Source: Algoriphagus sp. | Lineage (GTDB): Bacteria; Bacteroidota; Bacteroidia; Cytophagales; Cyclobacteriaceae | Direction of reading: 5' to 3' | DNA: 44,802 nucleotides | NCBI GenBank assembly: GCA_023653075.1 | Contig: JAMNXQ010000012.1 | Coordinates: forward strand, 1-44,802 | Part shown: positions 38,776 through 44,802 of the stretch, in pieces | Numbering within the stretch: the first letter of the stretch is position 1 | Layout: each line of letters begins with the position of its first letter | Notes under the pieces: model-generated | Database searches by the model: none | What the model was told of the DNA's origin: nothing | The model's input: only the letters and a program-made list of their open reading frames with translations | Position numbers and translations under genes: made by a program

Positions 38776-38943
38776 AGCCAGCGTCTTACTTCACAACAAA
38801 GCCCAGATCAATTTTATTTAGACATGTCTTGGGTTGGTCTTCAAAAAACACTAGCTTGGGATACCTTGGATGATTACGAAAAAACTAGGATAGTCAATAG
38901 CATAGTCTATTATGAATCAAACGGAAACAAAATCTGTTATTAA
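38776..38943 (+). pseudogene. Orphan C-terminal fragment of a second toxin-like protein
   Basis: Reading the frame that ends at the TAA at 38941-38943 gives a peptide ending QFYLDMSWVGLQKTLAWD and then DYEKTRIVNSIVYYESNGNK. It aligns with the last about 50 residues of the HExxH lipoprotein (QQKYMDFAWEGL, LIAWQN, EERSRINGVIQNYIDANNNQ): shared Y-x-D, W-x-GL, AW, E-x-x-R-I-x-x-x-I and terminal N-rich end. An in-frame stop at 38773 and lack of the HExxH part mark it as a remnant. It sits just before small gene 2, as its former partner toxin tip would. Confidence 0.8.
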
Positions 38944-38945
38944 CC

Positions 38946-39368
38946 ATGAAAGCTTTATTTCTAATAGTTGTTTTAAAGAGTCTTGTACTATTCTCGCCTA
39001 CACAAAACCAGGCTCATATTGTAAATTTATCTTTTGATGTGATTGAAACCAATCACGAGGTATATAAAAAAGTAATTATAAAAGATGGTTTTACAGATTT
39101 TTATATTGGATCAAGCTTATTTAGAGGAGCTACAAGCTCAAGAGAAGAAATAATTGAAGAAAAATTAGTGGGCATTCAATTAATCGATATTTGCCAATTC
39201 AAAGTTGATGCTAATGATACAAGACAAAATAGAATAACTAAGGCGAGAGACCTTGGTAAAATTCAAGTGCTTTTAAACCATGAAATTTATGATTCAATCT
39301 ATATTTATATCAGAGAAAAAAATAAAATATTTAGATATAAAGTAAAATGGATTGAACAAATTGAATAA
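38946..39368 (+). CDS. Small secreted protein 2 (putative immunity protein)
   Basis: A 140-residue protein with a hydrophobic signal-like N-terminus (ALFLIVVLKSLVLFSPT). The body (TDFYIGSSLFRG, SIYIYIREKNKIFRYKVKW) parallels small protein 1 (IDFYVCKEKFRYEV, EIFIYEKQYDGSFLKYKVSW) in strand order, although identity is low. It starts two bases after the orphan toxin-tip fragment, in the same relation as small protein 1 has to the intact toxin-like gene. It is probably an immunity protein kept after its own toxin was replaced. No known family is recognised. Confidence 0.75.
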   Translation: MKALFLIVVLKSLVLFSPTQNQAHIVNLSFDVIETNHEVYKKVIIKDGFTDFYIGSSLFRGATSSREEIIEEKLVGIQLIDICQFKVDANDTRQNRITKARDLGKIQVLLNHEIYDSIYIYIREKNKIFRYKVKWIEQIE

Positions 39369-39455
39369 CGTCCCTTTGAATTAGGCAATGCGGTAATTCT
39401 AACTTTTATCTAAGAAAATTTGGACGTCAAATGTTTAAAACATTATTAATAATCC

Positions 39456-39878
39456 ATGTTTCTAATACTTTTATTTATATCAATTGTAATATTTCAGCCT
39501 ACTGAAAATTACTGTATCCCATTTTACAAAGACTCTGATATAGTTTACAAGAAAGAGGATGGTAGTGGAGGTTTGGTAAATGAAAAAGTATATCTCCTTT
39601 TAGAAAAAGAAAATGGAAAAAAGAGATTTATGATAAAAGGAAAAATGTTTTTGTTTGATCCAATGAAGCATGAATCTGGTATTGTGAATGATAAAAAATG
39701 TTTGTGTAAAAGGGACTTGACATTAGATGATCTTGAGAATCATATTGATTTCATTCAATCAAAATATCCATTTGGAAATAGTAAGGCAGAAGATTTACCT
39801 AAATTAATTCTTTTGACCTTTAAAGACGGAAAGCCGCTTGAATTTTATGAAGTCAATTGGCAATATTACAATGAGTAA
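39456..39878 (+). CDS. Small secreted protein 3 (putative immunity protein)
   Basis: A 140-residue protein with a hydrophobic N-terminus (FLILLFISIVIFQPT) and the family-like pattern KKRFMIKGKMFLFDP, then KLILLTFKDGKPLEFYEVNW at the end. It follows small protein 2 after an 87-bp AT-rich gap in which I see no toxin fragment. An ATG at 39431 in another frame (MFKTLLIIHVS) could mark a frameshifted longer signal peptide. It is read as a third, more divergent member of the immunity-like array. Confidence 0.7.
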   Translation: MFLILLFISIVIFQPTENYCIPFYKDSDIVYKKEDGSGGLVNEKVYLLLEKENGKKRFMIKGKMFLFDPMKHESGIVNDKKCLCKRDLTLDDLENHIDFIQSKYPFGNSKAEDLPKLILLTFKDGKPLEFYEVNWQYYNE

Positions 39879-39929
39879 TTCATGGATCTTCGAAATTTTT
39901 TTAACAGGATATCTCAATAGATGGTGGTA

Positions 39930-39964
39930 AAACCTTCGAGGTCTGAAAAAGACCTCGAAGGTTT
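39930..39964. terminator. Long hairpin at right edge of the AT-rich island
   Basis: AAACCTTCGAGGTCT and AGACCTCGAAGGTTT form a near-perfect 15-bp stem around GAAAA. It is related to the hairpin at 36126-36142 and may terminate the small-gene array on the plus strand. Confidence 0.7.
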
Positions 39965-40173
39965 CGGGTCAAATGATGAAGGAGTTTCGCGCTCCGCCGC
40001 GGCGGATCACCGAAAAAACCGCTGATTAACTAAATCAGCGGTTTTTTTTCTTCTTAAATCAGCGTAAAAAGGCTCAAGCAGATAAACACGGAAAAATACG
40101 CAGATCAATAGAATGAGATCAGCGTACTTTTTCTCCTAAGATCAGCGTGAAAAAATAGTTTGTAGCAGATTTC
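39965..40173. repeat. CGCAGAT/CAGCGG repeat block
   Basis: After a CTCCGCCGCGGCGGA palindrome, ACCGCTGATTAACTAAATCAGCGGTTTT folds as a perfect hairpin with T tracts on the plus strand. Further AGCAGATAAACACGG and ACGCAGATCAATAG words follow. It is the same vocabulary as at 1-206 and 36176-36600. There is no gene here. Confidence 0.8.
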
Positions 40174-40896
40174 CTACTTCACCACAATCAATTCTGAAGT
40201 CGGTACTCTAAACCGCTCCCCATAGATGCCTTCGGGAAGGCCTTTGCCGCAGCCAATAATCATCGCGATTTCAGATCCCGCAGGGAGATTCAGTAGTTTC
40301 TTGACCCGCTTGGAATCAAAGCCCTCCATGGGGCAGGTATCGTAGCCAGCGGCCTTCATCCCGAGCATAAAGGTCATGCAGGCAAGGGATGCGCTCTTGT
40401 GTACCGAGATGCGCACGGCAGTTTCACTCACCTCACGTACCATCGGCTTGCGGAGGCCCTGGGTAATGGCAATTAACTTTTTAGCAAAGGACCATCCTGG
40501 AAATTTGTTGTAGAGCATGGGCACCAACTTGCCGTAATAGCGAAGGGCCAATTTCACTTTTTTATCCCCTTCCCCAGATGCCGAAGCGGAGATAAAGTCA
40601 AAGTTGGCTTTCGCATGGGCTTTCCAGCGGTCTCGTCGAGTAAGGACCACCACCAGTTCCCGAGCAGAGGTGGCTGCTTTTTGTCCCATGCAGAGTTGGG
40701 CCAAGCGATCCTTCAGCGTAGAGTACTCCGGCACGCGCACAAACTGATACAGTTGCAGATTCGAACTGTTGGGCGAAAGAATAGCCGCTTCCAAGCATTT
40801 TTGAACGATGGTGCCGTCAAAATTGTCTGTTTGATCGAATACGCGCACAGACCTGCGCTGCTGTACTGCCTCAAAAAAATTCAGTTCCTGGCTCAT
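40174..40896 (-). CDS. Nitroreductase-family flavoprotein
   Basis: A 240-residue FMN-dependent oxidoreductase of the nitroreductase fold. The N-terminal QRRSVRVFD, LEAAILSPNSSNLQLYQFVRV (flavin-binding Ser/Asn region) and the later GYDTCPMEGFDSKRV and SEIAMIIGCGKGLPEG are typical. These enzymes reduce nitro compounds, quinones or other electrophiles with NAD(P)H. There is no signal peptide. It stands between the AT-rich island and the divergent ABC transporter operon. The physiological substrate is unknown. Confidence 0.9.
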   Translation of the reverse strand: MSQELNFFEAVQQRRSVRVFDQTDNFDGTIVQKCLEAAILSPNSSNLQLYQFVRVPEYSTLKDRLAQLCMGQKAATSARELVVVLTRRDRWKAHAKANFDFISASASGEGDKKVKLALRYYGKLVPMLYNKFPGWSFAKKLIAITQGLRKPMVREVSETAVRISVHKSASLACMTFMLGMKAAGYDTCPMEGFDSKRVKKLLNLPAGSEIAMIIGCGKGLPEGIYGERFRVPTSELIVVK

Positions 40897-40977
40897 TTGT
40901 TTCTTTTAACTTTTTTTGATTGGTAAAGATGGCCAAAATTTTGAAGTTTACGTTTCAGAATTTAACGTCTGTAGCCT

Positions 40978-42465
40978 ATGTTTTTTACATTGATTCGCTT
41001 GCAATACCTGAAGAGCGTTCGCTCCACAAGTTTTGCAAAAAGCGCCCTCGCCACTGGATTTTTGGTATTTATTGCCCTGCTCCTCTTGAGTTATGTGTTT
41101 TTCGCAGGCTTATTTCTGGGGCGAATTATCGACATGTTTGCTGAGGGCAAAGAACCCATCGCCTTTCTCAACTCCCTACTCATTTACTTTTTCTTAGGGG
41201 AGTTTATGTACCGCTACTTCGTGCAGAAGTTGCCGGTGGTGGATCTCGAAAGTTTGCTTCACCTCCCGATCGGGAAAAAGAAAATCGTGTCCGTCTTGTT
41301 GCTGCGCTCCTTTTTATCACCACTCAATGTTATTGCTTTGTTGCTCTTCCTTCCCTTTGGGGTGGAGGCGGTGCAGGAGGAATATGGACTGCTGGGACTG
41401 GTATCCTGGTTGGGGACTTTGCTGTGCTTGAGCTGGTCCTTGCACTGGTTTATTCTCTGGTTTAAGCAGCGCTTTGAGGACAGTCTTATCGGCTTGGGGG
41501 TGGTTTTCCTAGTGGTGCTACTTTCAGGTGGGACAACTTACTTGGGTTGGTTCAATGTGGGTGAACTCCTTGCTCCCTTCTTTACTGCGGCTACACAGAG
41601 CCTTCTTCCTATAGTTGGGATGCTCCTACTGCTTGGATTGGTCTACACGCTTTCGTACCGGTATTACGTAGCGCACGCATACTTGGAGGAGCTTGGGGAG
41701 GAGGAGGAGTACCGGGTAGCGGGGCAAAGTTTTGGCCTTTTTTCCCGATTTGGGATGGCAGGGGAGTTGGCCAACCTGGAGTGGAAGTTGATTTTGCGAC
41801 ACAAGAAAAGCCGCACCTACCTGATGCTATCGGCCTTTTTTCTGTTGTATGGATTGATCTTTTACACCAATCCAGCCTATCAAAGTGAAACAGGAATTTC
41901 CCCCATTTTCATTTTTGTGGGGGTGTTTATCACGGGGATTTTTATGATTCAGTATGGACAGCTGTTTTTGAGTTGGAACTCGGCCAACTTTGATTTCTTC
42001 ATTCAGCGCAAAGGAGGACTTGAAGCCTTGGTTCGCGCCAAATACCTGCTATTCCTGAGTATTTCAGGGGTTTGCTTTTTGGCATCCGTGCCCTACGTGT
42101 ACTTTGGCTGGGAGATTTTACTCGTGCATCTGGCTACCTTCCTATTCAACTGTGGCATTTTGATCCATGTGATCATTTACGTGGCCTTGTGGAAGCCCAA
42201 GCCTATGGATCTCAACAAAGGGGCCATGTTTAATTACGAGGGGGTAGGTGCCGCCCAATTTTTGATCATTATCCCCTTGATGGCGGGCCCGTATTTGGTG
42301 TACCTTCCTTTTTCTTATTTGATCAATGACTATGCAGGCTTGCTTGCCTTGGGATTGACTGGACTGGCAGGAATCCTTGCTTTTCGCCCACTATCCCGCA
42401 TCATTACCAATCGGCTTCTGGCCAACCGTTACGAAATCTCTTCTTCCTTCAGACAAGAACTATGA
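40978..42465 (+). CDS. DUF5687-like ABC transporter permease
   Basis: A 495-residue inner-membrane protein with roughly a dozen hydrophobic helices, opening MFFTLIRLQYLKSVRSTSF, as in Bacteroidota DUF5687 proteins. A hydrophilic stretch near 240-270 (EELGEEEEYRVAGQ) divides two helix groups. Its stop codon overlaps the ATG of the ATPase gene (ATGA), so the two form one transporter. Substrate unknown; such ABC-2-like permeases often export peptides, lipids or drugs. Confidence 0.88.
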   Translation: MFFTLIRLQYLKSVRSTSFAKSALATGFLVFIALLLLSYVFFAGLFLGRIIDMFAEGKEPIAFLNSLLIYFFLGEFMYRYFVQKLPVVDLESLLHLPIGKKKIVSVLLLRSFLSPLNVIALLLFLPFGVEAVQEEYGLLGLVSWLGTLLCLSWSLHWFILWFKQRFEDSLIGLGVVFLVVLLSGGTTYLGWFNVGELLAPFFTAATQSLLPIVGMLLLLGLVYTLSYRYYVAHAYLEELGEEEEYRVAGQSFGLFSRFGMAGELANLEWKLILRHKKSRTYLMLSAFFLLYGLIFYTNPAYQSETGISPIFIFVGVFITGIFMIQYGQLFLSWNSANFDFFIQRKGGLEALVRAKYLLFLSISGVCFLASVPYVYFGWEILLVHLATFLFNCGILIHVIIYVALWKPKPMDLNKGAMFNYEGVGAAQFLIIIPLMAGPYLVYLPFSYLINDYAGLLALGLTGLAGILAFRPLSRIITNRLLANRYEISSSFRQEL

Positions 42466-43157
42466 TACAGGTATCTCAACTCAAAAAACAATACAAAGAA
42501 GCCGTAGTGCTGGATGTCCCAGAATTACTCATCTCCAAAGGGGAGTGCTTTGGGCTGGTGGGCAACAATGGCGCGGGCAAGACCACCTTGTTCTGTATCC
42601 TGTTGGACTTGGTGCGTGCTACGTCCGGGCAGGTGACATTCCAGGGGGAAGATGTGAGCAAAACCGAGTCTTGGAAATCCCAGGTGGGCGCCTACTTGGA
42701 TGAGCAGATGCTTTTGGCATTTTTGACTCCTGACGAATACTTCGAAACCTTGCGTAAGATCTATGGACTTTCTACAGCCGACCTTGAATTGCATTTGAGC
42801 AAGTTCGAGGAACTGTTTAATGGAGAGGTGCTGGGCAAGAAAAAGTACATCCGGGACTTGTCCAAAGGAAACCTGAAGAAGGTGGGCATTGCAGCAGCCC
42901 TGCTAGGCCACCCACAGGTGGTGCTATTGGATGAGCCTTTTGAAAACTTGGATCCCAGTTCCCAGATTCGCTTGAAGAAGTTGATCTTATCCGAATTGGA
43001 AGCTTCTAAAATCACCTTTTTGATCTCCAGTCACGACCTAAACCATGTCACCGAGATCTGCGATCGCATCGTGCTGCTAGAAAAGGGAAAGGTCATCCGA
43101 GATTTGCGTGAGAAAGGGGAGATGCTGAAGGAGCTGGAAGCGTATTTTGTGGGTTGA
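42462..43157 (+). CDS. ABC transporter ATP-binding protein
   Basis: A 231-residue soluble ATPase. Walker A GNNGAGKTT (about 34-42), Walker B VVLLDEPFENLD and the switch His in ISSHDLNHV are intact. The signature loop reads LSKGNLKKVG rather than the usual LSGGQ, a variant seen in ABC-2-type exporters with LSKGM/LSKGN. It is coupled to the DUF5687 permease gene by a four-base overlap, so it powers that transporter. Confidence 0.93.
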   Translation: MIQVSQLKKQYKEAVVLDVPELLISKGECFGLVGNNGAGKTTLFCILLDLVRATSGQVTFQGEDVSKTESWKSQVGAYLDEQMLLAFLTPDEYFETLRKIYGLSTADLELHLSKFEELFNGEVLGKKKYIRDLSKGNLKKVGIAAALLGHPQVVLLDEPFENLDPSSQIRLKKLILSELEASKITFLISSHDLNHVTEICDRIVLLEKGKVIRDLREKGEMLKELEAYFVG

Positions 43158-43243
43158 AAGCTAGGTGGTTGAGCAGGAAAGCGAATTGAGAATAATTTTT
43201 TTAACTAAACCTCATAAACTAAAATTTTGGTTTAGTTTTGGGC

Positions 43244-44392
43244 ATGTGGCCGGCATTGTCAATTCTGTCTTTTTTTGTGGGGGGAGTATTGCTTTTGCTC
43301 GTTTCCGTTTCCCTCTTTGACACGAAGAGAGACCTCAAATCGAGTTTCTTTTTTTTAGCCATTTTGTCGATCTCCGGTGTACAACGCGTCATCTTTGGGC
43401 TGTCCAGTTTTAAGATCCTCGGCACCTTTGAAAACCCTTTTGAGCAGTCTCTCCTTTTTGCCTTTTTCATTCCGCCGATTTATTACCTGTTTTTTGAAGG
43501 GCTATTGCAGCAACAAATTTCAAAAAGACATCTTTTAGCTCATTTTGGGCTTTCCATTCTGATTGTGTCCCTTAGCGTAGGATTGGATTGGAACAAAGCG
43601 ATCAATCAATCCGTGTTTTTGGTCTACTCCTCAGGATACAGTATTCGCTTGATTTATTTGGTGTGGACCTATTTTTCGAAGCGGAAAAGTCAGCGGGAGC
43701 AGCTCTATTTCAAGTCCATCCGCGTTTGGGCGTACTTGATGATGGTTGCTTTTTTGTTAATCTATGCCTTCGCAAATTTTAGCTACGGAAAAGGGCTAGA
43801 GGGTACTCAAGATCAAGTGTTGGCGGAATTCTATGGCGTCACTTCCCTGCTCTGGTTGTTTATTTGTTTTTACCTCTTGAGAAACCCGCGCATTCTGTAC
43901 GGGGAGCTGCGCTTGTTGGAACACATCAACGAGGTGGTCCCGGAAGAGATTGCCATCTGGAGGTCCAAGAAAAGGGGACAAACTCGTGCTCAGGACTTGG
44001 CAGTGGAGAAGCAGATCGCTCCTCGGGTGGAATCCCTTCTTTTTAACTTAAAAAATCTGGAACAAGCCTGGTCTGAGGAGCTCCTGGAAGTTCCCAGTCT
44101 CAAATCCCTCTCCTTCCAGTTGGACTGTCCCCAAAGTCATGTGAAGTACCTTTTCAAGTACTATGGAAATTTCAGTTTTGGTGAGTATGTCAATGTGTTG
44201 CGAATCAATTATTCCATTACGCTGATTCGCAAAGGGTACCTATTGACGCATACCATCGATTCCCTGTCCAAGAAGACCTTGTTTGTAAGTGGCAATACCT
44301 TTTACCTCAATTTCAAAAAGTTGACAGGCGAATCTCCTTCCGAATACCATGCGCACCTGCAATTGGAAAAGCGCAGTCCTGGAGCATCTTGA
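43244..44392 (+). CDS. Membrane-anchored AraC-type regulator
   Basis: A 382-residue protein from the ATG at 43244; a TTG at 43238 could add two residues. About seven hydrophobic helices (roughly 3-225) are followed by a C-terminal AraC-like DNA-binding domain (about 280-375). The latter contains LKSLSFQLDCPQSHVKYLFK, TIDSLSKKTLFVSGNTFYLNFKKLTG and then ESPSEYH. The layout is the same as the regulator at 17755-18942, though sequence identity is low. It lies between the ABC transporter pair and a secreted esterase gene, so it may control either. Confidence 0.88.
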   Translation: MWPALSILSFFVGGVLLLLVSVSLFDTKRDLKSSFFFLAILSISGVQRVIFGLSSFKILGTFENPFEQSLLFAFFIPPIYYLFFEGLLQQQISKRHLLAHFGLSILIVSLSVGLDWNKAINQSVFLVYSSGYSIRLIYLVWTYFSKRKSQREQLYFKSIRVWAYLMMVAFLLIYAFANFSYGKGLEGTQDQVLAEFYGVTSLLWLFICFYLLRNPRILYGELRLLEHINEVVPEEIAIWRSKKRGQTRAQDLAVEKQIAPRVESLLFNLKNLEQAWSEELLEVPSLKSLSFQLDCPQSHVKYLFKYYGNFSFGEYVNVLRINYSITLIRKGYLLTHTIDSLSKKTLFVSGNTFYLNFKKLTGESPSEYHAHLQLEKRSPGAS

Positions 44393-44519
44393 GATTTTCC
44401 AAGAAATGTAGGCCTATTTTTTAGGATAGGTTGAGTTAGCGTTGTGCGAATTCGCTTCGGGATTTTTTGTTTTTTCTAAGAAAAAGGAAAAAATTAGGTT
44501 GTCTAATTTAGATTTCCCT

Positions 44520-44802
44520 ATGAAATACATTTTTCTCAGTTTTCTGATCATGCTATCCTGGAAGGGCTTGGCTCAGGTCCAGGTAGGAGTAAGTGATAGC
44601 CTGTACTCGCAGGTATTAAAGGAACAGCGCCGCTTATTGATCTACCTGCCTCAGGAGGTTCGAGAAAATAAGGACAGTACCATGCGCTACCCAGTCCTGT
44701 ATGTGTTGGATGGAAATACACACTTCCTATCCGTGGCAGGCATGGTTGATCAGCTTTCGGAGCAGGGAGGAAATTCGGTTTTGCCCAAGATGATTGTGGT
44801 CT
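44520..44802 (+). CDS. Secreted alpha/beta-hydrolase esterase (partial, runs off the window)
   Basis: The first 94 codons of a gene that continues past the window edge. The start is the ATG at 44520-44522, opening a signal peptide (YIFLSFLIMLSWKGLAQ). The visible part (SDSLYSQVLKEQRRLLIYLP, YPVLYVLDGNTHFLSVAG, LPKMIVV) matches the N-terminal third of the putative-esterase (PF00756, esterase D/IroE-like) family. The catalytic Ser is not yet reached. Such genes often neighbour AraC-type membrane regulators in Bacteroidota. Confidence 0.8.
   Translation, partial: MKYIFLSFLIMLSWKGLAQVQVGVSDSLYSQVLKEQRRLLIYLPQEVRENKDSTMRYPVLYVLDGNTHFLSVAGMVDQLSEQGGNSVLPKMIVV

Overview
The window looks like a chromosomal segment of a Bacteroidota bacterium, probably order Cytophagales and close to Cyclobacteriaceae/Algoriphagus-like marine or soil bacteria. 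This placement is inferred from gene content. Supporting signs are a type IX secretion sorting-domain protein, TAnnTTTG-type -7 promoter boxes, a DUF5687 ABC permease, multi-TM AraC regulators, a monomeric isocitrate dehydrogenase, FISUMP-domain surface proteins, and intergenic spaces packed with short-period repeats. Most genes have balanced base composition. One island (about 36.1-40.1 kb) is clearly AT-rich.

Layout. 1-7.6 kb: repeat-rich left edge, an MsbA-like ABC exporter (-), a PafA-type alkaline phosphatase (+), a degenerate IS200/RAYT-like transposase (+), homogentisate dioxygenase (-), a secreted GH16 glucanase (+) and a small two-TM helical protein (+). 7.6-15.7 kb: two divergent operons that together read as a glycoside-oxidation (3-ketoglycoside) pathway. 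They hold a Tat-exported gamma subunit, a GMC FAD dehydrogenase, a TIM-barrel isomerase and an MFS transporter on the minus strand. On the plus strand are a Gfo/Idh/MocA oxidoreductase, a second isomerase, a c-type cytochrome lipoprotein and a DUF1080 (3-keto-disaccharide hydrolase-like) protein. 15.7-17.5 kb: repeat-filled spacer, a TPR/SH3 membrane protein, and a tRNA cluster (Lys, Pro, Arg, Lys) with two broken tRNA copies. 17.5-28.1 kb: a surface-protein locus with an AraC-type membrane regulator, a small T9SS sorting-domain protein and three tandem giant paralogs. Each paralog carries collagen-like, tail-fibre-like, FN3 and FISUMP lectin-fold domains. The locus is bracketed by two 11-bp-period repeat arrays. 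28.1-36.1 kb: core metabolism and housekeeping (gapA, icd, then an overlapping operon of hemerythrin, ruvX, def and nitrilase-like amidase, and an S41 protease).

36.1-40.2 kb: an AT-rich accessory island bounded by related hairpin repeats. It encodes a lipoprotein with a C-terminal HEVIH metalloprotease-like domain and three small, divergent secreted proteins of about 140 aa. Between the first two small genes lies an orphan fragment homologous to the extreme C-terminus of the big lipoprotein. This matches the architecture of a polymorphic toxin with an immunity array and a displaced toxin tip, and it is the best candidate for an undescribed system here. 40.2-44.8 kb: nitroreductase, a DUF5687 permease/ATPase pair, a membrane AraC-type regulator and the start of a secreted esterase.

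The most notable non-coding signal is a set of intergenic arrays with fixed short periods: 7 bp built on GTAC, GTCGAC or GTCCAC cores, and 11 bp built on TATTTC. All calls come from reading the sequence; no database search was run.
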